From positions 1,736,001 through 1,800,000 of the forward strand of contig NZ_CP011132.1 in assembly GCF_000981805.1 (NCBI RefSeq): DNA of 64,000 nt. The letters run 5' to 3'. Source of the DNA: Citrobacter amalonaticus Y19 (GTDB taxonomy: Bacteria > Pseudomonadota > Gammaproteobacteria > Enterobacterales > Enterobacteriaceae). The translations under genes were made by a program, and so were the position numbers. The notes below the pieces were generated by a model. That model had not been told where the DNA came from. It searched no databases and worked only from the letters and a program-made list of their open reading frames with translations. Numbering within the stretch: position 1 is the first letter of the stretch; every line of letters begins with the position of its first letter. Shown piece after piece: positions 9,261-18,474 of this stretch.

Positions 9261-10660
9261 CGCAATTTATCTCCTATTAAAAACTCCAGCGCGGCATCCA
9301 GACGAATGTGCGGCAGTGGCTTATCGACGTCCATCTTTTGTGGTCGAAATGCTTCAAACTGAAATCCCTGACTGTCCCAGAACGCCTGTCCCGGCAGTCG
9401 CGCCGGCACTTCGCCGGGGTAGACCGTCAGCGGTGAGCCATCGCTTAAGCGATTTCCACGCAGCGCCGGGATCTTCTCGCCGTTAACGTCAATCAACCCG
9501 CTGGTGGTTGCCTGGACGGAAGCCAGCCCCAGACAATCCATGCTGATCCCTTCAAACGCCGCATTCTGCCAGGCATCCTGAATCAACTGTTGCAGCAGCG
9601 ACACCATATTGGCGTGCTGGTCGATAGTCACATGGTCCGCTTTGGTGGCGGCAAACAGCAGTTTGTCGATCACCGGCGAGAACAGCCGACGGAACAGCGT
9701 GCGCTGACCATAATGGAAACTTTGCATCAACTGGGTCAAGGCAAGGCGCATGTCGTTGAACGCCTGCGGCCCACTGTTGAGCGGTTGCAGGCAATCCACC
9801 AGGACAATCTGGCGGTCGAAACGCAGAAAGTGGTTTTTATAAAACCCCTTCACCACCTTTTCGCAATAGTAGTTAAAGCGCTCGCGCAGCATCCCGGCGT
9901 TGGTGTGTTTATCCGCCTGGGTCAGTCTGGATTCTCCCCACGCGTCCACATCCGGCCAGGGGAAAAATTGTAACGCTGGCGCACCGGCCATATCACCGGG
10001 CAGGACGAATCGCCCCGGCTGGATGAAATGCAGCCCCTGCTGTTTGCACTGATGCAGGTATTCCGTCCACGCCGCGGCGATGTCGGCCAGGCGATTTTCA
10101 TCGGCGGTCGCCAGCGGATCCAGTCCTTGCGTCAGTTGTCGCCATTTCGCCGACCATTCCCCCCGCTGTCCGGTTAGCAACCCGGTCATCTGCCGTGACC
10201 AGCTCAGATAATCCTGCGCCAGCATCGGCAGGTCGAGCAACCATTCGCCGGGATAATCGACAATCTCCAGATACAGCGTCGACGTCTCTTTGAAGTGACG
10301 CAGCAGTGAATCATTGGATTTATAGCGCAGCGCCAGGCGAATTTCGCTGACCCCACGGGTTGGCGTCGGCCACGTTGGCGGATCGCCATACAACTGGGCA
10401 AGCCCTTCATCGTAGGTAAAGCGGGGAATGCCAAAATCACGCTGGGGAACCCGTTTCACCCCGAGCAGGCGCTCTTCACGCACCGCGCTGAGCAGCGGCA
10501 GTCGCGCCCCGGCGTGAATATTCAGTAACTGGTTAACCATTGCGGTGATAAATGCGGTTTTTCCGCTCCGGCTCAGCCCGGTGACCGCGAGGCGCAAGTG
10601 CCTGTCTACGCCGCGATTAACCAGCGCATTGAGTTCATTGGTGAGTCTCTTCATCGCCAT
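9257..10660 (-). CDS. ycjX: YcjX family P-loop GTPase-like protein
   Basis: 467-residue nucleotide-binding protein with a Walker A motif, GLSRSGKT, near residues 28-35, followed by a DYPGEW segment in the position of a G-domain switch and a later TKAD motif. E. coli YcjX (465 aa) is a stress-induced protein of the Psp neighbourhood; its exact role is not established. Two in-frame ATGs lie two codons apart (10660 and 10654). The first has AGGT at better spacing; the second gives the E. coli length. Forms an operon with ycjF. Confidence 0.92.
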   Translation of the reverse strand: MAMKRLTNELNALVNRGVDRHLRLAVTGLSRSGKTAFITAMVNQLLNIHAGARLPLLSAVREERLLGVKRVPQRDFGIPRFTYDEGLAQLYGDPPTWPTPTRGVSEIRLALRYKSNDSLLRHFKETSTLYLEIVDYPGEWLLDLPMLAQDYLSWSRQMTGLLTGQRGEWSAKWRQLTQGLDPLATADENRLADIAAAWTEYLHQCKQQGLHFIQPGRFVLPGDMAGAPALQFFPWPDVDAWGESRLTQADKHTNAGMLRERFNYYCEKVVKGFYKNHFLRFDRQIVLVDCLQPLNSGPQAFNDMRLALTQLMQSFHYGQRTLFRRLFSPVIDKLLFAATKADHVTIDQHANMVSLLQQLIQDAWQNAAFEGISMDCLGLASVQATTSGLIDVNGEKIPALRGNRLSDGSPLTVYPGEVPARLPGQAFWDSQGFQFEAFRPQKMDVDKPLPHIRLDAALEFLIGDKLR

Positions 10661-10846
10661 CCCGTTATACCTGAAGACCAGAAAAAAGTGTAACGCATCC
10701 CTTTATTGTGGGGGCAGGCTGTTGATTTTCAACCGTGTTGCAGTACTAAAAACAGGTGTGACACTGTCACAAAAAACGATTTAATAGCATGAATACGTAA
10801 ACGACGGTAGAGTTGTTACACCCTCTCTCTTCGTCAGGAGCACCTT

Positions 10847-11122
10847 ATGCCAGAGTTCTGTTTTTATCAAAAAGGACAGCACATCAGAACACTGAAAAGA
10901 ACCGACGTGGATGCCGCATTGCGACTGACTGAACAGGGCTACGAGAAGCAATTTGAAGAGATCAACGCCACAGACGAAGAACAGGCGCTTGCCCGTTTTG
11001 CGGATATCCGCAAGGAAAGGCTGATCGATCAGCAAAACTTTTTAGCCGGTGCGGGCGTCATGCCGCTCATCGGGGTTTTAGCGACTGCATTAACCACCCT
11101 TTTTGCAAAAAAGAAAGGCTAG
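10847..11122 (+). CDS. Small hypothetical protein with C-terminal membrane segment
   Basis: 91 residues, not recognised. The first 60 or so residues are polar and charged, with an acidic EEINATDEEQ stretch. A hydrophobic segment at about 64-85 is followed by the positive tail FAKKKG, so it may be tail-anchored in the inner membrane. A clear AGGAG ribosome site lies seven bases before the ATG. It occupies the gap between pspD and ycjX on the opposite strand, where K-12 carries pspE and the ycjM-W block. Position beside membrane-stress genes hints at a related role, but nothing in the sequence proves this. Confidence 0.65.
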   Translation: MPEFCFYQKGQHIRTLKRTDVDAALRLTEQGYEKQFEEINATDEEQALARFADIRKERLIDQQNFLAGAGVMPLIGVLATALTTLFAKKKG

Positions 11123-11191
11123 CAGCCCAACAATCGACATTGCGGGCTGTTACAGATGAAAACAAGAGATAATGATTAAATACGGCAGAGA

Positions 11192-11416
11192 TTAATTTCC
11201 GGAATAGCGTTTTGAGATCTTTGCCGCCATGCGGCTTAAAAATGGCTCCAGTGCCAGAGCCAGCAACATTTTCAGTGGGCGGCGGGCGACGGATTTCACC
11301 GCCCACCCTGCGACACCCGCCGGGCCGTAGCGCAGGGCGGTCAGAAGCACCAGCTTACCTGCTATTTTCAACCCGGGTTTTACCTTTTGCCCGGTGCGTT
11401 GCCAGCGATTGTTCAT
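11192..11416 (-). CDS. pspD: Phage shock protein D
   Basis: 74-residue peripheral inner membrane protein, last gene of the psp operon here. It matches E. coli PspD (73 aa), including the central LTALRYGPAGVAGWA segment and the basic KSVARRPLK stretch. Its function is minor and poorly defined. No pspE follows. Confidence 0.92.
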   Translation of the reverse strand: MNNRWQRTGQKVKPGLKIAGKLVLLTALRYGPAGVAGWAVKSVARRPLKMLLALALEPFLSRMAAKISKRYSGN

Positions 11417-11436
11417 CTCAGCCCTCTTTAAATGAC

Positions 11437-11796
11437 TTACAACTGACGGAAACGGCTACGCAAGGTAAACGTGTCCGAGGTGACATACCGTTCCATTTCA
11501 CGTAAGCGTTTCTCCCCCGCCGCCAGCTCTTTATCGACGATATCCAGCAGCTCGCCGCTGGACGGTTGCTGCTCACCTGCCGCAAGGTTGTCCGGCATCG
11601 GATCGAGCACAAACGCCAGAATGATGTAGGCGACCAGGGTGAAAAAGGCCAGCCCGAAGAAGATCGACAACACCACTAAAATGCGCACCAGTTTTACCGG
11701 TACATCCAGATACTGCGCGATCCCCGCGCAGACGCCCCGCACCATGCCTTGCTGTGGAATGCGCCATAATTTTTTGTTCAGATCAATGCCGCCCAT
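11437..11796 (-). CDS. pspC: Phage shock protein C
   Basis: 119-residue inner membrane sensor of the Psp response. The N-terminal PspC domain has the KLWRIPQQGMVRGVCAGIA pattern, then one strong membrane segment near 38-70 and a C-terminal periplasmic or cytoplasmic tail with a heptad-like stretch. With PspB it detects membrane damage and draws PspA away from PspF. The start codon overlaps the pspB stop by one base. Confidence 0.95.
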   Translation of the reverse strand: MGGIDLNKKLWRIPQQGMVRGVCAGIAQYLDVPVKLVRILVVLSIFFGLAFFTLVAYIILAFVLDPMPDNLAAGEQQPSSGELLDIVDKELAAGEKRLREMERYVTSDTFTLRSRFRQL

Positions 11797-12020
11797 TAGC
11801 GATCCCTCCAGTTCGGATGTTCCGCATCAAGAATATCTTCCAGCGCCTGGATACGTTCACGCATACGCTGCGCGTCGTCAGTCAACTGAACTAAACGTTG
11901 CTGTTCGCTTTGCGATAACTCCCCACGGCTGGAACGGTTGCTGTAATGCAGCCATAACCAAATCGGTAACACAAACAGCACGAAAATGGTTAACGGAATG
12001 GCCAGAAATAGCGCGCTCAT
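11796..12020 (-). CDS. pspB: Phage shock protein B
   Basis: 74-residue inner membrane protein. An N-terminal membrane helix (residues 3-25) is followed by a charged coiled-coil region (about 38-68). It partners PspC in sensing envelope stress. Coupled to pspC by a one-base stop/start overlap and 54 bp downstream of pspA. Confidence 0.95.
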   Translation of the reverse strand: MSALFLAIPLTIFVLFVLPIWLWLHYSNRSSRGELSQSEQQRLVQLTDDAQRMRERIQALEDILDAEHPNWRDR

Positions 12021-12074
12021 GAGTACTCCTTACTGGTGATGAGCGGCGGCGCGTTCAGACGCCGCCAGATATTA

Positions 12075-12743
12075 TTATTGCTTGTCTTGCTGCATTTTGG
12101 CTTTCAGCTGCGCCAGCTGTTCGCTGATTTCATCATCCGCTTTCAGGTCGGCAAACTGCTGATCCAACGTTTTCTGTTTGCCAAAGTTGTGGCTTTCCGC
12201 TTCAGCTTCCATGTGGTCGATGCGACGCTCGAAAGATTCAAACCGCGCCATCGCTTCATCCAGCTTACCGCTGTCCAGTTGACGACGCACGTCACGGGAT
12301 GAGCTTGCCGCCTGGTGACGCAGCGTCAGCGCCTGCTGGCGAGCACGGGTTTCGCTGAGTTTGTTTTCCAGCTCACCAATCTCTTTCTTCATGCGCGTCA
12401 GCGTATCGTCCACCAGCGTCACTTCGTGCTCCAGATTACCAATCAGATCGGTCAGTTTCTGTTTCTCGATCAGTGCGGCACGGGCCAGATCGTCTTTCTC
12501 TTTACGCAGCGCCAGTTCCGCTTTTTCCTGCCACTCTGTCTGCTGAGCCGTCGCCTGTTCGATGCGACGTGATAACTGTTTCTTTTCCGCTAGCGCACGT
12601 GCCGAGTTGGAACGCACTTCAACCAGCGTATCTTCCATTTCCTGAATCATCAGACGAACCAGCTTCTGCGGATCTTCCGCTTTCTCAAGCAGTGCGTTGA
12701 TGTTGGCATTCACGATGTCGGCGAAACGAGAAAAAATACCCAT
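12075..12743 (-). CDS. pspA: Phage shock protein A
   Basis: 222-residue ESCRT-III-like coiled-coil protein. It inhibits the activator PspF when the membrane is intact and, when released, oligomerises on damaged membrane to limit proton leak. An N-terminal amphipathic helix, MGIFSRFADIVNANINALLE, is followed by long helices rich in Glu, Lys and Ala. I chose the ATG at 12743, with GAGGA upstream, because it gives exactly the E. coli protein; the frame stays open 51 codons further but only over the promoter. Confidence 0.97.
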   Translation of the reverse strand: MGIFSRFADIVNANINALLEKAEDPQKLVRLMIQEMEDTLVEVRSNSARALAEKKQLSRRIEQATAQQTEWQEKAELALRKEKDDLARAALIEKQKLTDLIGNLEHEVTLVDDTLTRMKKEIGELENKLSETRARQQALTLRHQAASSSRDVRRQLDSGKLDEAMARFESFERRIDHMEAEAESHNFGKQKTLDQQFADLKADDEISEQLAQLKAKMQQDKQ

Positions 12744-12794
12744 AATTCTATCCTCACATTTTTCTGATGTCGGGCGATGCCCTGCTGATTCTCT

Positions 12795-12813
12795 AATACA
12801 ATCTGCGTGCCAA
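12795..12813 (-). promoter_or_regulatory. Sigma-54 promoter of pspABCD
   Basis: On the minus strand TTGGCACG, four bases, then TTGTATT fits the -24/-12 sigma-54 consensus (TGGCACG-N4-TTGCW). It sits about 50 bp upstream of pspA in the 168-bp gap between pspA and pspF. PspF is the known activator of this promoter in E. coli. Confidence 0.85.
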
Positions 12814-12911
12814 CTTTTTAATACTTTGATTTTACTTGAGATGTACTGTTTTACCTCGATAAGAAAACAGGGTAAAGTGGTGAAATACACTAACATGTGG
12901 CGAAATTAATC

Positions 12912-13886
12912 ATGGCTGAATACAAAGATAATCTGTTAGGAGAAGCCAACAGTTTTCTGGAGGTGCTGGAGCAGGTTTCGCGTCTTGCGCCGCTCGATAA
13001 GCCGGTACTGATCATCGGTGAACGCGGAACCGGGAAGGAACTGATTGCCAACCGCCTGCATTATCTCTCCTCTCGCTGGCAGGGGCCGTTTATTTCGCTC
13101 AACTGCGCGGCGCTGAATGAAAACCTGCTCGACAGCGAACTGTTCGGCCATGAAGCTGGTGCATTTACCGGTGCGCAAAAGCGCCATCCGGGACGCTTTG
13201 AACGCGCCGACGGCGGCACGCTGTTTCTGGATGAACTGGCTACCGCGCCAATGCTGGTGCAGGAAAAGCTGCTCAGAGTGATTGAATACGGCGAACTGGA
13301 GCGCGTCGGCGGCAGCCAACCGTTGCAGGTGAACGTGCGTCTGGTTTGCGCCACCAATGCGGATCTTCCGGCGATGGTCAACGAAGGCACCTTCCGCGCG
13401 GATCTCCTTGACCGTCTGGCGTTCGACGTGGTGCAACTGCCGCCACTGCGCGAGCGTCAGGCCGATATCATGCTGATGGCGGAACACTTTGCCATTCAGA
13501 TGTGCCGTGAAATTCGCCTGCCGCTGTTTCCCGGATTTACGCCGCATGCCAGAGAGGCGCTGCTGAACTACGCCTGGCCGGGAAATATCCGTGAATTAAA
13601 AAACGTGGTCGAGCGTTCGGTATACCGACATGGCACCAGCGAGTCACCGCTGGATGAGATTGTGATCGATCCATTCAAACGCCACGTGCCGACGCCCCCC
13701 GTCGCAGAAACGGTGGCAACGGGCCCTTCGCTGCCCCTCGATTTACGCGAGTTTCAGCAACAGCAGGAGAAAACGTTACTGCAAACGAGTCTGCAACAGG
13801 CAAAATTTAACCAGAAGCGGGCGGCACAATTACTGGGACTGACCTATCACCAGTTGCGCGCACTGCTCAAAAAACATCAGATTTAG
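12912..13886 (+). CDS. pspF: Sigma-54 activator PspF
   Basis: 324-residue AAA+ enhancer-binding protein that activates the psp sigma-54 promoters. It lacks an N-terminal receiver domain and is held in check by PspA. Walker A GERGTGKE is at 36-43, the sigma-54 contact loop GAFTGA at 83-88, and Walker B FLDEL near 105-109. The C-terminal helix-turn-helix ends KRAAQLLGLTYHQLRALLKK. The ATG at 12912 gives the E. coli N-terminus MAEYKDN. It is divergent from pspA and lies directly upstream of sapA. Confidence 0.96.
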   Translation: MAEYKDNLLGEANSFLEVLEQVSRLAPLDKPVLIIGERGTGKELIANRLHYLSSRWQGPFISLNCAALNENLLDSELFGHEAGAFTGAQKRHPGRFERADGGTLFLDELATAPMLVQEKLLRVIEYGELERVGGSQPLQVNVRLVCATNADLPAMVNEGTFRADLLDRLAFDVVQLPPLRERQADIMLMAEHFAIQMCREIRLPLFPGFTPHAREALLNYAWPGNIRELKNVVERSVYRHGTSESPLDEIVIDPFKRHVPTPPVAETVATGPSLPLDLREFQQQQEKTLLQTSLQQAKFNQKRAAQLLGLTYHQLRALLKKHQI

Positions 13887-13998
13887 CGCCTCTCGCCCGC
13901 CAATTGCGCATATTTGCGTCAGTTGCCCGCAGACATTTGTACCTGGCGGGCGATAGTGCGATACACTTTGCAAATCGTACCTAAAAACCTTAAAAATT

Positions 13999-15642
13999 AT
14001 GCGCCTGGTTTTATCGTCTCTGGTAGTGATGGCTGGACTTCTGAGTGGTCAGGCTACTGCCGCGCCTGAAGCTGCCCCACGTGAAGATATCCGCGACAGT
14101 GGCTTTGTCTACTGCGTCAGTGGACAGGTCAACACCTTCAATCCGCAAAAAGTGAGCAGCGGGCTGATTGTCGACACCCTCGCCGCCCAGCTCTATGACC
14201 GGCTGCTGGATGTCGATCCTTATACCTATCGTCTGGTCCCTGAACTGGCTGAAAGCTGGGAGGTGCTGGACAACGGCGCAACGTACCGCTTCCACCTGCG
14301 TCGCGACGTGGCGTTTCAAAAAACGGCCTGGTTTACCCCTACCCGCAAACTGAATGCCGACGACGTGGTTTTTACCTTTCAGCGCATCTTTGATCGCAAC
14401 CATCCGTGGCATAACGTCAACGGCGGCAATTTCCCCTATTTCGACAGTCTCCAGTTCGCCGATAACGTGCAGAGCGTACGTAAACTTGACAGCAACACCG
14501 TGGAATTTCGGCTGACGAAACCGGACGCCTCTTTCTTATGGCACCTGGCAACCCACTATGCGTCCGTGATGTCGGCTGAATATGCCGGGCAACTGGCAAA
14601 GCAGGATCGCCAGGAGCAGCTTGACCGCCAGCCGGTCGGTACCGGTCCGTTCCAGCTTTCCGAGTATCGCACCGGGCAATACATTCGCCTGCAACGGCAT
14701 GAAAAATTCTGGCGCGGTAAGCCGCTGATGCCGCAGGTGGTGGTCGATCTGGGTTCTGGCGGAACCGGGCGCTTATCGAAACTGCTCACCGGCGAATGTG
14801 ATGTGCTGGCCTGGCCTGCCGCCAGCCAGTTGACGATCCTGCGTGATGACCCGCGTCTGCGTCTGACGCTGCGTCCGGGGATGAACATCGCCTACCTGGC
14901 GTTTAACACCAGCAAAGCCCCGCTGAATAATCCGGCGGTGCGCCACGCGCTGGCGCTGGCAATCAATAACCAGCGTCTGATGCAGTCCATCTATTACGGC
15001 ACGGCAGAAACGGCAGCGTCTATTTTGCCTCGCGCCTCGTGGGCGTATGACAACGAGGCTAAAATAACAGAATACAATCCGACCAAAGCCCGCGAGCAGC
15101 TCAAAGCGCTGGGGCTGGAGAATCTGACGCTGCGCCTGTGGGTGCCGACCAGCTCCCAGGCGTGGAACCCCAGTCCGCTGAAAACGGCTGAACTTATCCA
15201 GGCGGATATGGCGCAGATTGGGGTGAAAGTGGTGATTGTACCGGTTGAAGGTCGTTTCCAGGAGGCGCGGTTGATGGACATGAACCATGATCTGACGTTG
15301 TCCGGCTGGGCAACCGACAGTAACGATCCGGACAGTTTCTTCCGCCCGCTACTCAGCTGCGCGGCCATCAATTCACAGACCAACTTCGCCCACTGGTGCG
15401 ATCCGGAGTTCGACAACGTGCTGCGCAAAGCGCTCTCTTCTCAGCAGCTTTCCGCGCGTATTGATGCGTATGATGAAGCGCAAAATATTCTTGCCAGGGA
15501 GTTGCCGATCCTGCCGCTTGCCTCGTCGCTGCGTCTGCAGGCCTATCGGTATGACATTAAAGGTCTGGTGTTGAGTCCGTTTGGTAACGCCTCTTTCGCG
15601 GGCGTATCGCGCGAGAAAAACGATGAGGTGAAAAAACCATGA
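13999..15642 (+). CDS. sapA: SapA peptide-binding protein
   Basis: Periplasmic solute-binding protein of 547 residues, as in E. coli SapA. A signal peptide ends at about residue 21 (GQATA/A). It is the binding component of the Sap ABC system, linked in Salmonella and Haemophilus to resistance to antimicrobial peptides and in E. coli to putrescine export by SapBCDF. The body is SBP_bac_5, with LVPELAESWEVLDNGATYRF early on. It is first of five overlapping genes; sapB starts within its stop codon (ATGA). Confidence 0.95.
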   Translation: MRLVLSSLVVMAGLLSGQATAAPEAAPREDIRDSGFVYCVSGQVNTFNPQKVSSGLIVDTLAAQLYDRLLDVDPYTYRLVPELAESWEVLDNGATYRFHLRRDVAFQKTAWFTPTRKLNADDVVFTFQRIFDRNHPWHNVNGGNFPYFDSLQFADNVQSVRKLDSNTVEFRLTKPDASFLWHLATHYASVMSAEYAGQLAKQDRQEQLDRQPVGTGPFQLSEYRTGQYIRLQRHEKFWRGKPLMPQVVVDLGSGGTGRLSKLLTGECDVLAWPAASQLTILRDDPRLRLTLRPGMNIAYLAFNTSKAPLNNPAVRHALALAINNQRLMQSIYYGTAETAASILPRASWAYDNEAKITEYNPTKAREQLKALGLENLTLRLWVPTSSQAWNPSPLKTAELIQADMAQIGVKVVIVPVEGRFQEARLMDMNHDLTLSGWATDSNDPDSFFRPLLSCAAINSQTNFAHWCDPEFDNVLRKALSSQQLSARIDAYDEAQNILARELPILPLASSLRLQAYRYDIKGLVLSPFGNASFAGVSREKNDEVKKP

Positions 15643-16604
15643 TTATCTTCACCCTGCGTCGTTTGCTGTTGCTGATGGTCACTCTGTTTTTTCTGACTTT
15701 TATTGGCTTCAGCCTCAGCTATTTTACGCCGCATGCGCCGCTTCAGGGCGCATCGCTGTGGAATGCGTGGGTGTTCTGGTTCAATGGCCTTATTCACTGG
15801 GATTTTGGCGTCTCCAGCATTAACGGACAGCTTATCTCCGAACAGCTCAAAGAGGTGTTCCCGGCCACCATGGAACTGTGCACGCTGGCGTTCGGTTTCG
15901 CGCTGATGGTGGGGATTCCGGTGGGTATGCTGGCGGGCATCACCCGTAACAAGTGGCAGGATCGCCTGATCAGCGCCCTCGCCCTGCTCGGTTTTTCAAT
16001 CCCCGTATTCTGGCTGGCGCTGCTGCTGACCCTTTTCTTTTCGCTGAATCTCGGCTGGCTGCCAGTGTCGGGCCGTTTCGATCTGCTGTATGAAGTTAAG
16101 CCGGTCACTGGCCTTGCCATTATCGATGCCTGGATCTCTGACTCCCCCTGGCGCGATGAGATGGTGATGAGCGCCGTGCGTCATATGGTATTGCCAGTGC
16201 TGACGCTGGCGGTCGCGCCGACCACGGAAGTGATTCGCCTGATGCGCATCAGTACTATCGAGGTGTTCGATCAGAACTACGTTAAGGCCGCCGCCACGCG
16301 CGGTCTGTCTCGGTTTACGATCCTGCGCCGTCATGTGCTGCATAACGCTCTACCGCCGGTGATCCCCCGTCTCGGGCTACAGTTTTCAACCATGCTGACG
16401 CTGGCGATGATCACCGAAATGGTCTTTAGCTGGCCGGGGCTTGGCCGCTGGCTGATCAACGCCATCCGCCAGCAGGATTACGCCGCGATCTCCGCCGGCG
16501 TGATGGTGATTGGTTCGCTGGTCATCATCGTTAACGTGATTTCCGATATTCTGGGTGCTATGGCTAACCCTCTGAAACATAAGGAATGGTATGCCTTACG
16601 ATAG
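15639..16604 (+). CDS. sapB: Sap ABC transporter permease SapB
   Basis: 321-residue inner membrane permease of the BPD_transp_1 type. A first membrane helix lies at 8-28, with further segments from about 75 to 310. The EAA loop that contacts the ATPase is visible as NYVKAAATRGLSRFTILRRH near residues 205-225. It pairs with SapC. Its 3' end overlaps sapC by 14 bp. Confidence 0.95.
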   Translation: MIIFTLRRLLLLMVTLFFLTFIGFSLSYFTPHAPLQGASLWNAWVFWFNGLIHWDFGVSSINGQLISEQLKEVFPATMELCTLAFGFALMVGIPVGMLAGITRNKWQDRLISALALLGFSIPVFWLALLLTLFFSLNLGWLPVSGRFDLLYEVKPVTGLAIIDAWISDSPWRDEMVMSAVRHMVLPVLTLAVAPTTEVIRLMRISTIEVFDQNYVKAAATRGLSRFTILRRHVLHNALPPVIPRLGLQFSTMLTLAMITEMVFSWPGLGRWLINAIRQQDYAAISAGVMVIGSLVIIVNVISDILGAMANPLKHKEWYALR

Positions 16605-17481
16605 CGTGTATAGCGAAAAGCGCCCGCCAGGTACGCTGCGCACCGCATGGCGCAAATTTTATGGCGATACCACAGCAATGGTCGGCCTGTACGGATGTGC
16701 GGGACTGGTGGTGTTATGCATATTCGGCAACTGGTTTGCGCCGTATGGCATCGATCAGCAGTTCCTCGGCTATCAGTTGCTGCCGCCGTCCTGGTCACGT
16801 TATGGTGAAGTCTCCTTCTTCCTCGGCACCGACGATCTGGGGCGTGATGTCCTGAGCCGCCTGCTCAGCGGCGCGGCCCCCACGGTCGGCGGCGCGTTTG
16901 TCGTTACGCTTGCCGCAACGCTGTGCGGACTGTTGCTGGGGGTCGTCGCGGGGGCAACGCACGGTCTGCGTTCCGCCGTGCTTAACCATATTCTTGATAC
17001 GCTGCTGTCGATTCCGTCTCTGCTGCTGGCGATCATCGTTGTCGCCTTCGCCGGGCCGCATTTGACCCACGCCATGTTTGCCGTCTGGCTGGCGCTGCTG
17101 CCGCGTATGGTTCGCTCGGTCTATAGCATGGTGCATGATGAACTGGAAAAAGAGTACGTCATCGCGGCGCGCCTTGATGGCGCCTCGACGCTCAACATCC
17201 TCTGGTTCGCCATTCTGCCTAACATTACTGCGGGTCTTATCACTGAAATCACCCGCGCCTTGTCGATGGCAATCCTGGATATCGCCGCGCTGGGTTTTCT
17301 TGACCTTGGCGCGCAGCTCCCCTCGCCGGAATGGGGCGCCATGCTGGGCGATGCGCTGGAGCTGATTTACGTTGCGCCGTGGACGGTGATGCTGCCTGGT
17401 GCGGCGATCATGATAAGCGTCCTGCTGGTCAACCTGCTGGGTGACGGCGTTCGCCGCGCTATTATTGCGGGGGTGGAATAA
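16591..17481 (+). CDS. sapC: Sap ABC transporter permease SapC
   Basis: 296-residue second permease subunit. It has an N-terminal membrane segment (about 38-55) and the LGTDDLGRDVLSRLLSGA motif that marks DppC/OppC-like permeases. The EAA loop KEYVIAARLDGASTLNILWF lies near residues 187-208. Stop and sapD start share one base (TAATG), indicating tight coupling. Confidence 0.95.
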   Translation: MPYDSVYSEKRPPGTLRTAWRKFYGDTTAMVGLYGCAGLVVLCIFGNWFAPYGIDQQFLGYQLLPPSWSRYGEVSFFLGTDDLGRDVLSRLLSGAAPTVGGAFVVTLAATLCGLLLGVVAGATHGLRSAVLNHILDTLLSIPSLLLAIIVVAFAGPHLTHAMFAVWLALLPRMVRSVYSMVHDELEKEYVIAARLDGASTLNILWFAILPNITAGLITEITRALSMAILDIAALGFLDLGAQLPSPEWGAMLGDALELIYVAPWTVMLPGAAIMISVLLVNLLGDGVRRAIIAGVE

Positions 17482-18473
17482 TGCCATTACTGGATATCCG
17501 CAACCTGACCATTGAATTTAAAGCCGGTGAAGAGTGGGTCAAAGCCGTCGACCGCGTCAGCATGACCCTCAGCGAAGGTGAGATTCGCGGGCTGGTGGGT
17601 GAATCAGGTTCTGGTAAAAGCCTGATTGCGAAAGCGATTTGTGGTGTCGCCAAAGACAACTGGCGCGTCACCGCCGACCGGATGCGTTTTGACGATATCG
17701 ACCTGCTGCGCCTTTCGCCACGCGAACGACGCAAGCTGGTGGGGCACAACGTCTCGATGATCTTCCAGGAGCCGCAGTCGTGTCTGGATCCTTCCGAGCG
17801 CGTGGGTCGCCAGTTGATGCAAAACATTCCGGCCTGGACCTACAAAGGCCGTTGGTGGCAGCGCATTGGCTGGCGCAAACGCCGCGCCATTGAGCTGCTG
17901 CACCGCGTGGGGATTAAAGATCATAAAGACGCGATGCGCAGCTTCCCCTATGAACTGACCGACGGTGAATGCCAGAAGGTGATGATCGCCATCGCGCTGG
18001 CGAATCAGCCGCGACTGCTGATCGCGGACGAACCGACCAACGCGATGGAGCCGACCACCCAGGCGCAGATCTTCCGCCTGCTGACGCGGCTGAATCAGAA
18101 CAGCAATACCACGATTCTGCTGATCAGCCACGACCTGCAAATGCTCAGCCAGTGGGCGGATAAAATTAACGTGCTGTACTGTGGTCAGACGGTAGAAACG
18201 GCGCTGAGCAAAGAGCTGGTGACGACGCCGCATCATCCGTACACACAGGCGCTGATTCGCGCTATTCCTGACTTTGGTAGCGCAATGCCGCACAAGAGTC
18301 GTCTGAACACGATGCCTGGAGCCATACCGTTGCTGGAACAATTGCCGATTGGTTGCCGTCTGGGGCCGCGCTGTCCGTATGCGCAGCGCGAATGTATTGA
18401 AACGCCGCGTCTGACCGGGGTGAAAAACCATCTCTACGCCTGTCATTTCCCGCTAAACATGGAGAGAGAGTGA
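17481..18473 (+). CDS. sapD: Sap ABC transporter ATP-binding protein SapD
   Basis: 330-residue ATPase subunit. Walker A GESGSGKS is at 40-47; the Walker B region reads LLIADEPTNAME. The signature motif is the divergent LTDGECQK in place of LSGGQ, as in E. coli SapD. A C-terminal cysteine-rich oligopeptide-transporter extension (RCPYAQREC ... YACHFP) follows. In E. coli SapD also supports Trk potassium uptake. Confidence 0.95.
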   Translation: MPLLDIRNLTIEFKAGEEWVKAVDRVSMTLSEGEIRGLVGESGSGKSLIAKAICGVAKDNWRVTADRMRFDDIDLLRLSPRERRKLVGHNVSMIFQEPQSCLDPSERVGRQLMQNIPAWTYKGRWWQRIGWRKRRAIELLHRVGIKDHKDAMRSFPYELTDGECQKVMIAIALANQPRLLIADEPTNAMEPTTQAQIFRLLTRLNQNSNTTILLISHDLQMLSQWADKINVLYCGQTVETALSKELVTTPHHPYTQALIRAIPDFGSAMPHKSRLNTMPGAIPLLEQLPIGCRLGPRCPYAQRECIETPRLTGVKNHLYACHFPLNMERE

Positions 18474-18474
18474 G

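Noticed and set aside
12744..12896. Longer N-terminus for PspA
   Set aside because: The open frame runs across the sigma-54 promoter; the ATG at 12743 has a good ribosome site and gives the known protein.
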